NCBI RefSeq assembly: GCF_023276375.1 | Contig: NZ_JALLPK010000001.1 | Span: 1,922,001-1,986,000, forward strand | Reading direction: 5' to 3' | DNA: 64,000 nt | Source of the DNA: Halocatena marina | Lineage (GTDB): Archaea; Halobacteriota; Halobacteria; Halobacteriales; Haloarculaceae | Shown: positions 27,349 through 36,866 of the stretch, piece after piece | How positions within the stretch are numbered: position 1 is the first letter of the stretch | Layout of the letters: each line of letters begins with the position of its first letter | Program-made: the position numbers and the translations under genes | The notes under the pieces: generated by a model | What the model was told of the DNA's origin: nothing | Databases searched by the model: none | What the model saw: only the letters and a program-made list of their open reading frames with translations

Positions 27349-27609
27349 ATGACACGCTGTATCGAATACTGCCGAACCAATGTCGACGCTGCCACGCGAG
27401 AGTTGTTTGTGACACTCGACGCGACCGTCGTCGAAAAGCCGTGTCTCCGGCGCTGTGGCACCTGTTACTCGAAGCCGTTCGTGCTCCTCGATGGTGAGAG
27501 TCTCTGTGCCGAGAGTCACGCTGATCTCGAAGCGAAGGTCCAAATGCGAATGCGAACGGGAACAGGAACGGGAACCAAGCGTGAACGCCCAGAGGGGTCA
27601 GACGGATGA
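27349..27609 (+). CDS. Small Cys-rich protein, DUF1450-like
   Basis: 86-aa protein with the pattern EYCRTNVDAATRELF followed by CLRRCGTCYSKPFVLLDGESLCAESHADLE. The spaced cysteines (C-x3-C-x2-C) recall DUF1450 (YuzB-like) proteins and thioredoxin-like ferredoxin folds. The C-terminal tail is built from short GT-rich repeats (MRMRTGTGTGTKRER). It overlaps the sulfatase start by 4 nt (ATGA), so the two are co-translated. The function is unknown; a redox or metal role is only a guess. Confidence 0.6.
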   Translation: MTRCIEYCRTNVDAATRELFVTLDATVVEKPCLRRCGTCYSKPFVLLDGESLCAESHADLEAKVQMRMRTGTGTGTKRERPEGSDG

Positions 27610-29126
27610 ACGTTCTGTTCGTTTCGATCGATAGTCTGCGTCGTGATTTTCTTGATACGTATCAGGATGATCCGTGGTGTATTGAGTATGAGGTGGACAC
27701 GACGAACCTCGATCGTTTCGCAGAGCGGGCTACCGTGTTCAACACACACTACGCAGGAAGTCTCCCTTGCATGCCCGCTCGTCGGGAGTGGTTGACCGGT
27801 ACGCAAGAGTTCCTCTGGCGTCCGTGGGGACCCATCGAACCATTCGATACGACGTTGCCAGAGGCGCTGCGCCATGCAGACGTGATGACGAAGCTCATCA
27901 CCGATCACTTCCACTACTTCCAACACGGGAGTGGAGGGTACTTCGAGGATTTCAACGGCTTCGAGTTTATCCGCGGACACGAGAACGATACGTGGAAAAC
28001 AGCACCGAGATCCCTAGACACATCGAAGCTGGGATTTACGACTCCGGACGATCCTGAAGGCTTCGGCTACAACAATCCTATCCAGTATCCGCGAAACACC
28101 GCGGAGTTCGATACAGAATCAGATTTTTTCGCTCCACAGGTGTTCTCGACGGTGGCCGACTGGCTCCGATCGAATCAGGAGTGGGACGAATGGTTCTGTT
28201 ACGTCGATAGCTTCGATGTACACGAACCGTTCCACATCCCTGAGCCGTACGCATCGATGTATACAGACGAGGACCCAGATGACCCAGATCTCACGTACTG
28301 GCCGGCGTATGGTCGAACTGATCGTGGACAGGGCGAACTCTCGGACCGCGAGCTCGATTTCGTCCGCTCGCAGTTCGCAGGGAAGGTAACGATGGTTGAT
28401 CGCTGGTTCGGGCGTGTCCTAGAAACGATCGATGACGAACAGCTCTGGGACGATACGATGATCATCGTCACATCGGATCACGGCTTTTTCCTCGGTGAAC
28501 ACGGTTGGGTTGGCAAACCGTACAAGGCCCCTCTGTACAACGTACTCGCCCACACACCGCTCATGATATGGCATCCAGAGTATCAGATGGAGGAGCACAC
28601 TGCGCTGACCGCAGCTGTCGATATCTACTCGACCGTTCTCGATGCATTCGACGTTGCGGACGTTGATCGGCGACACAGCAAGAGTCTCTTGTCACTACTC
28701 AGTGGCAGTGATGACAAGATTCGTGAGTGGGTGCTTTACGGCTACTGGGGATCGAGCGTCAACCTCACAGACGGACGGTACACGTATCTTCACCCGTGTG
28801 ATCCCGAGGTCGATAGCGACTGCTACTCGACGCAGATGGTGAATCCGCACTCGTGGTTTACGCCCCCAGATTCACAACCCGCTGCGGAGTCCGGGCAGTA
28901 TCTCCCGTACGCTGATTGCCCGGTATGGCGATATTCCGCACCGTCATACGTTCGCAACGATCAGCCAATGCTCTTTGATGTGAAGACTGATCCCGAACAG
29001 CTGAACGATCGCTCGGAAGACGATCAATCGATCAAAGAGCGGATGCAACGGCTACTACAAGAGGCGTTGTCTGAAAAAGATGCCCCCGAAAACCAGTACG
29101 ATCGGTTGGATCTCGATCCAGTTTGA
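27606..29126 (+). CDS. Type I sulfatase (arylsulfatase family)
   Basis: 506-aa alkaline-phosphatase-superfamily sulfatase. The N-terminal metal site begins LFVSIDSLRRD with Asp9. The formylglycine motif is complete: Cys55-Met-Pro-Ala-Arg59 followed by REWLTG. The second metal block is IIVTSDHGFFLGEHGWVGKP near residue 285-304. No signal peptide is visible, so it is probably cytoplasmic. A formylglycine-generating enzyme is not in the window. It would remove sulfate from a sulfated carbohydrate or aromatic; a phosphodiesterase role is the alternative. Translation is coupled to the DUF1450-like gene. Confidence 0.85.
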   Translation: MNVLFVSIDSLRRDFLDTYQDDPWCIEYEVDTTNLDRFAERATVFNTHYAGSLPCMPARREWLTGTQEFLWRPWGPIEPFDTTLPEALRHADVMTKLITDHFHYFQHGSGGYFEDFNGFEFIRGHENDTWKTAPRSLDTSKLGFTTPDDPEGFGYNNPIQYPRNTAEFDTESDFFAPQVFSTVADWLRSNQEWDEWFCYVDSFDVHEPFHIPEPYASMYTDEDPDDPDLTYWPAYGRTDRGQGELSDRELDFVRSQFAGKVTMVDRWFGRVLETIDDEQLWDDTMIIVTSDHGFFLGEHGWVGKPYKAPLYNVLAHTPLMIWHPEYQMEEHTALTAAVDIYSTVLDAFDVADVDRRHSKSLLSLLSGSDDKIREWVLYGYWGSSVNLTDGRYTYLHPCDPEVDSDCYSTQMVNPHSWFTPPDSQPAAESGQYLPYADCPVWRYSAPSYVRNDQPMLFDVKTDPEQLNDRSEDDQSIKERMQRLLQEALSEKDAPENQYDRLDLDPV

Positions 29127-29469
29127 GACTACGTGAACCCGTTGACGCGTTGATGGCGCTCTCGGTACCGACACGAGGATCCCTCATCACGATAGCATAT
29201 CCTTGTCATTACGGATGTAACTTTGTAACACCAAAGTCGTACAATTCCAGAATGAAGCGATACTTGCCTGATCAGTTTCATTCAGTCAGGGAGAACTATC
29301 CACGCTTGGTGTGTCCATTCTTGTTAGATGGGCGACCGAAGTGGTTTCATTGTCGCAGTGATACCCACCAATGACACGAAAGAAAACGTACGGCTGGCGA
29401 CGATTGCTTCGCTACGGCTCGAGATAGACACAACGAATGTGCAATAAGAGATACGATGCCCTCTCCGCC
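29127..29469. other. Intergenic stretch after sulfatase
   Basis: A frame open from 29123 to 29374 overlaps the sulfatase stop by 4 nt, but its product (Cys- and His-containing, about 83 residues) has no recognisable family pattern, and composition is unlike its neighbours. I do not call it as a gene. No clear terminator hairpin is seen. Confidence 0.35.
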
Positions 29470-30525
29470 TCAGAGCCTATCTTCGAGATCGGCGGTGACA
29501 GCAGCCGTCGTCGCTGATCCACCGAGATCAGGTGTTCGAGGCGCAGATTCGTCCGCCAACTGGCTTTCGACGGCTGTCGAGAGAGCTGCTGCTGCTTCGT
29601 TCTCTCCGAGATGCTCGAACAGCATCGCTCCCGTCAGCACAGCGGCAAGCGGATTTGCGATTCCTTGTCCGGCGATATCAGGGGCACTCCCGTGCACCGG
29701 TTCGAACATCGACGGATAGGCACCGCTGGGATTAATGTTACCTGACGGCGCGAGACCGAGACTGCCAGTAACGGTGGCGGCGATGTCAGTCAGAACGTCG
29801 CCGAAAAGATTCGAAGCGACCACGACATCAAACGTCTCCGGACGGCGGATGAAGTCCATACTCGCACGATCGACGAGGAGTTCCTCAACAGTCACATCTG
29901 GAAACTCCTCGCTCACCTCTTGGACGATATCATCCCAAAAGACCATGCTGTGGGCCTGAGCATTCGATTTGGTCACGCTGGTGAGTCTTCCGTCTCGGTG
30001 TGTTGCAGCCTCGAATGCCTGCTGGACAACGCGCTGGGTCCCTTCACGAGTGAACACCGCACTCTGAACGGCGATTTCGTGATCGAATCCACGGTGCTCC
30101 CGTCCGCCGATGTTGGCGTACTCACCCTCGGTGTTCTCCCGATAGACTACGAAGTCGATATCGCCGGCCGCGTATCCACGAAGTGGACTCTCGATACCGT
30201 CGTACAGGATGGACGGGCGCTTGCAGATGTACTGATCGAATCCTTTTCGTATCGGTAATAGGAGTCCGTTGAGCGTGACGTGGTCCGGGATGTTCGGATG
30301 ACCGACGGCTCCGAGAAAGATAGCGTCCGAATGTTCGAGGCGTGCAAGTCCATCCTCTGGCATCATTGCTCCGTCCTGAAGGTACCGTTCACTCCCCCAC
30401 TCGTACCAGGTTGTCTCGAAATCGAAACCGTGGTGTTCGCTTCCCCGTTCAAGCAGTGGAAGCACAGCATCCGTTATTTCAGTACCAATACCGTCGCCCG
30501 GAATAACCGCAATATTGTAGGCCAT
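29470..30525 (-). CDS. Isocitrate/isopropylmalate-type dehydrogenase (tartrate/D-malate-like)
   Basis: 351-aa beta-decarboxylating NAD-dependent dehydrogenase. Blocks are IAVIPGDGIGTEITDAVLP at the N-terminus, RKGFDQYICKRPSILYDGI, YRENTEGEYANIGGREHRG, the catalytic Lys region VTKSNAQAHS, the metal block DRASMDFIRRPETFDVVVASNLFGDVLTDIAA and the NAD motif FEPVHGSAPDIAGQGIANP. The GEYANIGGREHRG loop fits tartrate/D-malate dehydrogenases better than LeuB, which is inference. It is convergent with the sulfatase operon. Start MAYNIAVIPG at 30525 is unambiguous. Confidence 0.83.
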   Translation of the reverse strand: MAYNIAVIPGDGIGTEITDAVLPLLERGSEHHGFDFETTWYEWGSERYLQDGAMMPEDGLARLEHSDAIFLGAVGHPNIPDHVTLNGLLLPIRKGFDQYICKRPSILYDGIESPLRGYAAGDIDFVVYRENTEGEYANIGGREHRGFDHEIAVQSAVFTREGTQRVVQQAFEAATHRDGRLTSVTKSNAQAHSMVFWDDIVQEVSEEFPDVTVEELLVDRASMDFIRRPETFDVVVASNLFGDVLTDIAATVTGSLGLAPSGNINPSGAYPSMFEPVHGSAPDIAGQGIANPLAAVLTGAMLFEHLGENEAAAALSTAVESQLADESAPRTPDLGGSATTAAVTADLEDRL

Positions 30526-31261
30526 ACCGTACTACACAGGGGCGCTGCTTATATTCGGTTTGATTCGAGCTAATAACCACATATTCCGATGTCATCGACT
30601 GTTGCCATTGAGACTGTTTCGAGATGCAATCTAAAATAATACTATCTACATCAGGGATACTCCCCCAACGTAGTCCACCACACACATCGAGAGATAACCT
30701 CGGTGCATCCCACACATCTATGCTCGGGGGAGCTGCTTTGAAAGCGACTTTTCGATGCTCCGTGACGTTTGTGGTCGTCTCATAGTATGGAACAATCATC
30801 GACTATTCAATATCTGGGCAGTGGACGCCTCGTGCCACCGATAGCGGATTTCAGTAGCTCCCGCGATTTTACTCACTAGCAACTAGATTGTATTAATTGT
30901 ATTCTTAACACACCATCATTATCTCAAATATACTGAAAGACAAGGATACTGAATGTAGCGAACAGCACGCTGTACATACGATCGCCGGGGATTCACTGTT
31001 CGACGACCGTAATACACTGAAATCACCGAGCACGAAAAACCGCAGTCCGCTACGTATCATCGCGGCGGGCTCCAGATTGATGTTTCGAACGTTCGGATGA
31101 CACCCATCCGGGAAAACAACACAGAATTTCTCACAGAGAATCATCTACGATAAGCGGGCGTGTAGCGTGTGCAAACTCACAGATATCCTTTCAAAATTTT
31201 AATCTTTCATATCGTGGGGTCTTGTGACCCATAACCATACATTCACGCAGAGAAATAGGAT
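30526..31261. other. Long intergenic stretch before the phosphate transporter
   Basis: No gene is supported in 736 bases. CTCCCCC at 30660-30666 and GGGGGAG at 30726-30732 are an inverted pair 59 bases apart. A minus-strand frame at 30905-31144 is Cys- and Ser-rich without a family pattern. The last 60 bases before 31262 are AT-rich (TTCAAAATTTTAATC) and probably hold the PiT promoter. Confidence 0.4.
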
Positions 31262-32479
31262 ATGTTTAAGTTATCTCACTACTTATTGTTGGATATGATC
31301 GATGGTTTGCTTCTTGTCGGAGCTGCGGTCGCCGCCTTCGTTGGTTTCAATATTGGTGGTTCTTCAACCGGTGTCGCGTTCGGTCCCGCAGTCGGAAGTC
31401 GGACAATTTCTAAACTCGGTGCAGCTGCGTTGTTTACCGGGTTTGCGTTTCTCGGTGGTTGGACCGTCGGTCGAAACGTCATTCAGACAATGGGAGGGGA
31501 GATCGTCCCTGCGAGCTACTTTACGCCGGGAGCGAGTATCGGTGTGCTCTTTTTCGTGGGGTTAGCGCTACTGATTTCGAATCTCTTCGGTGTTCCAGCC
31601 TCGACATCGATGACTGCCGTCGGTTCAATAGCCGGTCTGGGAATTGCTTCTGAAAGCCTCAACTGGCCAGTAATGGGACGAATTGTCTCGTGGTGGTTAC
31701 TCGCACCAATTATCGCCTTTTGGCTCTGTGGCGTCATTGGCCGGTATCTCTATCCGCATCTCGAAGCCTGGTTTGCTGTTGATGCTTCAGTCGGTGCGGT
31801 GTTCACGATCGATCAATCCGGTCTGCTACCGCGACCACGTGCGGCTCCCGGGACAAGCCGCCGCGAAGCCGTAGGCGGCGTACTTGTCATCGTTATTGGT
31901 TGTTATATGGCGTTCAGCGCGGGCGCGAGCAACGCCGCAAACGCCGTTGCGCCACTCGTCGGCAGCGGCCAGCTCTCGATCAGTATCGGCATCATTCTCG
32001 CTGCGGCGGCGATCGGCATCGGTTCGTTCACGATCGCCCGGCGCACACTCGATACTGTTGGAAACGATCTGACAGACCTTCCGCTACTCGCAGCGCTTAT
32101 TGTTGAAGTCGTGAGTGCGAGTCTCATCACATTCCTCTCATCGATTGGTATCCCGGCGAGTCTCGCGGTGAGTGCCACTATGTGTATCGTTGGCCTTGGT
32201 TGGGGACGCGCGAGTCGAACAGTGCGACTGTCGGACATGGCTACGGCGGCTATCGACGGAGAGACCAGCCCGAACACGTCGATGAATGCACTCGCTAGTA
32301 ACGGTGGTCAATCTGATGGTTCACAGTCGGTCGCCAATATCGGTGAGGAGGAGCCCGGTGAACTCATGGCCAGCGATCTCTTCAATCCGAAAGCCACTGC
32401 ACGAGTGATCACACTCTGGATCCTTACCCCGACGATCTCTGCAATCGCCTCGTATCTCCTCTTTCGGTTCGTTGTTTAG
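31262..32479 (+). CDS. PiT-family inorganic phosphate transporter
   Basis: 405-aa membrane protein of the phosphate transporter (PiT/PHO4) family. The duplicated signature appears as FVGFNIGGSSTGVAFGPAVGSRTIS in the N-terminal half and FSAGASNAANAVAPLVGSGQLS in the C-terminal half, with GVPASTSMTAVGSIAGLG and GIPASLAVSATMCIVGLGWGR repeats after each. A hydrophilic loop (about 335-375) precedes the last helix. It imports phosphate with H+ or Na+. Usually haloarchaeal PiT genes neighbour a PhoU-like gene; none is seen here. Confidence 0.87.
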   Translation: MFKLSHYLLLDMIDGLLLVGAAVAAFVGFNIGGSSTGVAFGPAVGSRTISKLGAAALFTGFAFLGGWTVGRNVIQTMGGEIVPASYFTPGASIGVLFFVGLALLISNLFGVPASTSMTAVGSIAGLGIASESLNWPVMGRIVSWWLLAPIIAFWLCGVIGRYLYPHLEAWFAVDASVGAVFTIDQSGLLPRPRAAPGTSRREAVGGVLVIVIGCYMAFSAGASNAANAVAPLVGSGQLSISIGIILAAAAIGIGSFTIARRTLDTVGNDLTDLPLLAALIVEVVSASLITFLSSIGIPASLAVSATMCIVGLGWGRASRTVRLSDMATAAIDGETSPNTSMNALASNGGQSDGSQSVANIGEEEPGELMASDLFNPKATARVITLWILTPTISAIASYLLFRFVV

Positions 32480-32829
32480 TCCGGCTTGTTTTGACACCTC
32501 TAACCCGACCGCCGCGATGGTCACACCAGACGCTAGATCAAGTCATTGGATATTTCAGATAACACATAGGTTATACTAGTCACATCAAAAAGTATATTCC
32601 GTATAAATTATAGAATGGGTGGGATACTGGCACTTATTTATCATATTCTACAGCCTTGGCGAACACACAATGACTACTGTTTAGTTGTACTGTCTGGCAG
32701 TTTCAGTTCTTCGTTCGGTTGGAAAATCTCGAAGTGACGGTGTTATCTACACATTGTACACTCGCCAGAGATGCACACCACCGATACAAACAGCTTCGAG
32801 GAGTCGTGAGTTATCCCGCACAGATAGAT
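32480..32829. other. Intergenic stretch after the phosphate transporter
   Basis: 350 bases without a supported gene; AT-rich at 32560-32660. A frame at 32719-32901 overlaps the next gene antisense and has no family pattern. Confidence 0.4.
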
Positions 32830-33204
32830 TCACTGAATTTTCTCGTCAACCGTAGCCAGCATCTCGGCGTATTCTTCGAATCGTTCCCCCCGACCGATTG
32901 ACTCTGAGTCACTGGTATCGAGGATTTCGATGAGTGAAAGACGAGTCAGATCTCGTTGACGTAGTCCCTGTACAGCTCGTCGGAAATCCGACCGAGACAG
33001 TGATTGAATTGGCTCGTCCTGTTCGACGGCCGCACATACACGGGCAAGTTCAGTAGTGCTGACAGAATCCGTGGAGGGGAGTTGGGACATATATCGAATG
33101 ATAGTACGACGACGAAGGGTACTGAGTGGGTCGAGGGTTTCCTCCTCGTCGGATAGTTCACGCAGTTCGTCGACGTGCGATGTTGGATCACGACGTGAGG
33201 TCAT
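32830..33204 (-). CDS. DUF7344-like haloarchaeal small regulator
   Basis: 124-aa acidic protein. The core LDPLSTLRRRTIIRYM, STTELARVCAAVEQDEP and AVQGLRQRDLTRLSLIEILDTSDSESIG follows the winged-helix pattern of haloarchaeal DUF7344 proteins, in which an RRR helix is followed by an LA..A recognition region and a conserved LP/LT-x-L wing. I therefore infer a small DNA-binding regulator, but the assignment is by eye. It lies in a gene-poor stretch with no operon partner. Confidence 0.55.
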   Translation of the reverse strand: MTSRRDPTSHVDELRELSDEEETLDPLSTLRRRTIIRYMSQLPSTDSVSTTELARVCAAVEQDEPIQSLSRSDFRRAVQGLRQRDLTRLSLIEILDTSDSESIGRGERFEEYAEMLATVDEKIQ

Positions 33205-33680
33205 TGTTTAATTGATAGCAGAGATAGTTTCGAATCCACTACGGGAATCGTTGCATTCGTTTCGTACTTTTCAACGCGCTTTCTGGGCTCAGGATTGAAA
33301 CAACTACGCGACACACCAGCGCGCGCTCGACTGAGTTCTCGTAATCGAGGCACATACACCGACGCTACCGTATCCTTTCCCACACGGCCAGCAGTTCTGT
33401 CGATCAATTCCATACGATCTTTCATAGAATTCGACCATGTGCGCACCAATAAAAAACTTGTGAATGTAATATACATTTCAACAACATCAAAGCTATGTAC
33501 ATGATTACCACCAATTGAATCTTATACACGACCGTATTACTCATCGAGACAAGATTAATCCAATCAAAATGTAGGAGTAACAAGGATATCACTATCATTG
33601 AAATAGCATCACGCTAGCGCTCCATGGACCACCGATTGGTTTCACATCGCTCGATCGGACTGCTCGTCAGCTGATGAGAA
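33205..33680. other. Intergenic stretch between two small regulators
   Basis: 476 bases without a supported gene, AT-rich at 33460-33600. Complementary frames at 33201-33476 (minus) and 33295-33504 (plus) lack family patterns and look fortuitous. Confidence 0.35.
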
Positions 33681-33932
33681 TTACTCCGAACACATGATGC
33701 GGATATCTTCAGAGTTGTGAATTACCACGGTACAGCCGGCATATTCGAATGTTACAGTCATGGAGCCGGTACGGTGTACTCCAGTTGGTTTGGGTGCATA
33801 CAGCGCATCAAGTGCGTCCGGATCGACAGCGTCGTCTAGCGATGGGAGCTCGAGTGTGTCGATCTGCTTCTTCTCCGCGACGCGTTCCAGCACAGTCATA
33901 CTGAGTGGAAGATCCGGTTCGTCAGGTGTCAT
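33681..33932 (-). CDS. HalOD1 output-domain protein
   Basis: 83-aa stand-alone HalOD1 domain, a haloarchaeal output domain often attached to or co-occurring with sensory regulators. The pattern SMTVLERVAEKKQIDTLELPSL, AVDPDALDALY and the beta-hairpin MTVTFEYAGCTVVIHNSEDIRI matches the family throughout. The start MTPDEPDLP at 33932 is preferred; the longer frame to 33998 adds His-rich residues unlike the family. Its target is unknown. Confidence 0.75.
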   Translation of the reverse strand: MTPDEPDLPLSMTVLERVAEKKQIDTLELPSLDDAVDPDALDALYAPKPTGVHRTGSMTVTFEYAGCTVVIHNSEDIRIMCSE

Positions 33933-34513
33933 GACATGGGTGGGGTACGGTTCAGATTTCACAGCTGAGTGATGACGACAATCTTGGTGTCGAAGCATCC
34001 AGCACTAGATAATAAAGACCTGCACGTACAAAACCCCGTTGATGGCGAGAACCCCCGTCTCATCCACAGTGAATCGACATTGACTCATAGCGGCGAGGAA
34101 AGTGTCACCCCGGGATGTTGTTTTGATGGTAGGGCAGTACTACCCATTTCTGCAAGATTTCCGTTTCGTTTCACCATCATAAACAACATCATATTTTACA
34201 TATCTTAGATTTGATCATGGGCAGATAATTAAATTATAATTGAGGTATCCCCTACCTGCCAATATATCAATGAGAGGTCGGTAGACAGACTCACTCACCG
34301 AGCGCTGAGTACTGTCTGTATACGAAGCGTAGCATCAACACGTGCTAAGGCCTATACAGATAAAACTCTCTATTCGTCAGCTGAATCAAGACTGAATACC
34401 GATCGATAGTCACGTCGTCATCGGTTTGAATTGATATGATCTGTATACGCTGAGCGGATAGACTGTATCCACTGAATAACTATCGTCTACACATTTGAGA
34501 GTATTGGTATCTC
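33933..34513. other. AT-rich intergenic stretch
   Basis: 581 bases with no supported gene. The segment 34160-34260 is notably AT-rich. A frame at 33969-34208 has no family pattern. Confidence 0.4.
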
Positions 34514-34909
34514 ATGTCATCAATCGATCCCACGCTCAAGCAGATACAGACCGTGGATCTCCGTCAACCATCCTTGGATAACGCTTCTTTCGTCGTGTCG
34601 ATTACAGATGCTATTCGTGCGACCGGGTTAGGTGCTGGCGCGACGTTCTACTTCGATCCAACGTCGGTCGAAATACTTGGTGTCCTCCTCGCATTCGGAG
34701 AGCCAGGCCTTGGGAGACAGAGTCGAGCACGATTCACACGAGCTGTTCGTCGACTCTCAACTGATCCAGAAACGCTCGAACTCGAAATACCGGAAGAAGG
34801 TCTGCAAGCACTGGACACCGTTTCTCACGTGTTCGAAAACGAGATGTCTCCGCCTAAACTGACAGTCTGGGCAGGATCACAACTGCTCGGATTCGGAGCC
34901 AGTGGGTAA
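34514..34909 (+). CDS. Hypothetical protein, no family recognised
   Basis: 131-aa protein without a match that I recognise. Composition is haloarchaeal (acidic, few Lys) and it uses the third codon positions of a real gene, so it is probably expressed. A short central segment EILGVLLAFGEPGLGRQSRARFTRAVRRL combines a hydrophobic turn with a basic helix, and the C-terminus PPKLTVWAGSQLLGFG is strand-rich. It sits alone in the gene-poor stretch between regulators and a MacB-type exporter. Confidence 0.5.
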   Translation: MSSIDPTLKQIQTVDLRQPSLDNASFVVSITDAIRATGLGAGATFYFDPTSVEILGVLLAFGEPGLGRQSRARFTRAVRRLSTDPETLELEIPEEGLQALDTVSHVFENEMSPPKLTVWAGSQLLGFGASG

Positions 34910-35723
34910 CCCAACATTACTCTGAATCGACTCGAACTGATGAATGTTTGCCAAAGCCGCCATTGTGCGCGCTGTTGAACAGCAGTGACAATTTGGAAGT
35001 ACTGTTTACAATAGCGGCAAGATCAGACGCGTCAATCAGGAATTGCAACAAACCGGCCACCAGTGAGTGTCTCCCCCGACTGATATATTTCGAAGTATCC
35101 GATTGGTGTTAGCGGTTCCTTCTGTGTTGATACAGCCTTTCGATGGAGCGTGGTGATAAAAGAGTAGCACTGGCTAAAGAATTACAACGGTACAGCCGTC
35201 ATGGGTATACGTACAGACTGCACGATGCTCTGAACTCAGTCGCGGTGACTGACAAGAAACACCGAATCTCCACGAAAGGATTGTATTTGAATACACGACA
35301 ATCTCGCCGATAGCCCAAAATTCGATATACAGAGAAAGCAAAAGTAATATCCCATTATCGAACTATTTATATCGAATGATTATGGCATACGGATGTGGCT
35401 AACTGTGTCGTCTCACCCAGTAGAACGGCAATCCCGTATAGAAATGAGGAGATTGTCACATCGCTCGCACACATTTGATTTTTGATGGCCCAATTAACGT
35501 TCGAGTACCGGAATGAGGGCATGATTTCGGGCTTTCACTCAGCGACTAGCAGGTATTCGCTCAGTGACCACGCTGTCTCAGCGTTTTTTAACCGTCTCTC
35601 TCAGAAAGCCACACGAGATGGTGCCAATTAAGTAGATACTTCTGAAGACAATATCAGTACTACCAGAAGACTGTAGACAGCGAGAATCATAGCAGTTCAT
35701 CCGTTCGAGAAAATGATGGAGAA
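34910..35723. other. Gene-poor stretch containing a HalOD1 fragment
   Basis: About 810 bases with no intact gene. A decayed HalOD1-like piece is annotated separately at 35174-35230. The rest shows only short palindromes such as GCTGTTGAACAGC near 34970 and AT-rich DNA at 35330-35390. Confidence 0.45.
35174..35230 (-). pseudogene. HalOD1 domain remnant
   Basis: On the minus strand, the last codons before a TAG at 35174-35176 read HRAVCTYTHDGCTVVIL. This matches the C-terminal hairpin of the HalOD1 protein at 33681 (HRTGSMTVTFEYAGCTVVI) with identical GCTVVI. Upstream the frame is open for about 50 codons but has no ATG and no resemblance to the family N-terminus, so the rest of the domain is gone. 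It is most likely a decayed duplicate of the nearby intact gene. Confidence 0.5.
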
Positions 35724-36866
35724 CTACTGATAACGAAGGGCCTCTATCGGGTCAGTACGAGCAGCGCGCCAAGCGGGATAAACACCAGCAACGATACCGA
35801 CAGCAATGCCGCTAAGAACAGCAAACACCGCCCACTGTAAACGAAAGACTAGTGGCAAGCTGAGCAGATCAGTTGCAATCACACCACCAAAAATCCCGAC
35901 AACAGTTCCGATCGCCGCACCAATGACACCAAGTGTGATTGCCTCAACGAGGAAGAGCTGAAGAATGTCCCGGTTCTGGGCCCCCACGGCTTTCATAATC
36001 CCGATTGACCGAGTCCGTTCTGTAACACTCATCAACATGATGTTGATAATACCAATCGAGCCGACGAGCCACGAAAGGAGCGCGACACCGATGATGTACG
36101 TTGTGATTGTCCCAACAATGTTGTTGATTTCAGTGACCAACTGTTCGTTCGACATGAGCAGGAATTTAGAACTATCCGGCTTGTTGATGTGGGCATCTGA
36201 TTTGGTTCGGAGATAGCTGTTCACACGCTGGCGGACCGTCGGGAGTTCCCGATAGTTAGTCGCCTTGACAGTGAGACGTGAATAACGATTGTTCGTATTG
36301 GCCCCGGATTGTTCGGGACTCACACGAGCGACGACAGTGGTGTTGACTCGTCCATCAACCGACTCCGTACCGACGTGTCCAGAGACCGTCGCCGGGACCG
36401 ATGCGCCGGGAGAAAGCGAGACCATTACTGGCCGAGGACCAAACGGTGCAGATCGACCGGTTGATAGGGGAACCAGTGGTGCCACATTGGGCGGAGCTTC
36501 TCCGGAGTAAACGATCGTTTGTGAGGAGGATCGTTCATTCGAGACCGTTGTTTGTTCGTGCCCATAGACCTCCTCGACTCCGGGCATGCGTCGAAGATGC
36601 TTGACATCGTGTTCGGTGAACACGGGAGATCTCCCCTGCGCGGCGGCCAACATTCCCCCATCTTTAGGAACGACTGCCACCGTGAGTTCTGGTTTCTGAT
36701 CGCCTGCAACTTCCTGAACAATTGCAGCCTGTAGACTGGCACCGAGGGTTACGAACAAGATCACGGCTGCCACACCGATTACGATTCCGAGCGTCGTGAG
36801 CACCGATCGAAGGCGATACCCCTGAACCGCACGCCACGCGAGACGGAGGCTTTCGATGAGGTCCAT
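35724..36866 (-). CDS. MacB/FtsX-type ABC transporter permease
   Basis: 380-aa permease with one N-terminal helix (LRSVLTTLGIVIGVAAVILFVTLGA), a large extracytoplasmic domain (about 50-250) and three C-terminal helices in the FtsX arrangement (GIINIMLMSVTERTRSIGIMKAVGAQNRDI, then two helices and PAWRAARTDPIEALRYQ). This is the MacB topology used to couple ATP hydrolysis to work outside the membrane or to export. Its start overlaps the stop of the ATPase gene by 1 nt (TAATG). Confidence 0.87.
   Translation of the reverse strand: MDLIESLRLAWRAVQGYRLRSVLTTLGIVIGVAAVILFVTLGASLQAAIVQEVAGDQKPELTVAVVPKDGGMLAAAQGRSPVFTEHDVKHLRRMPGVEEVYGHEQTTVSNERSSSQTIVYSGEAPPNVAPLVPLSTGRSAPFGPRPVMVSLSPGASVPATVSGHVGTESVDGRVNTTVVARVSPEQSGANTNNRYSRLTVKATNYRELPTVRQRVNSYLRTKSDAHINKPDSSKFLLMSNEQLVTEINNIVGTITTYIIGVALLSWLVGSIGIINIMLMSVTERTRSIGIMKAVGAQNRDILQLFLVEAITLGVIGAAIGTVVGIFGGVIATDLLSLPLVFRLQWAVFAVLSGIAVGIVAGVYPAWRAARTDPIEALRYQ

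Noticed and set aside
29123..29374. 83-codon frame overlapping the sulfatase stop
   Set aside because: Attractive because of the overlap, but the product has no family pattern and atypical composition.
30660..30732. Ends of a possible mobile element (CTCCCCC and GGGGGAG)
   Set aside because: Only 7 bp, 59 bases apart, with no transposase-like frame between them and no direct repeats.
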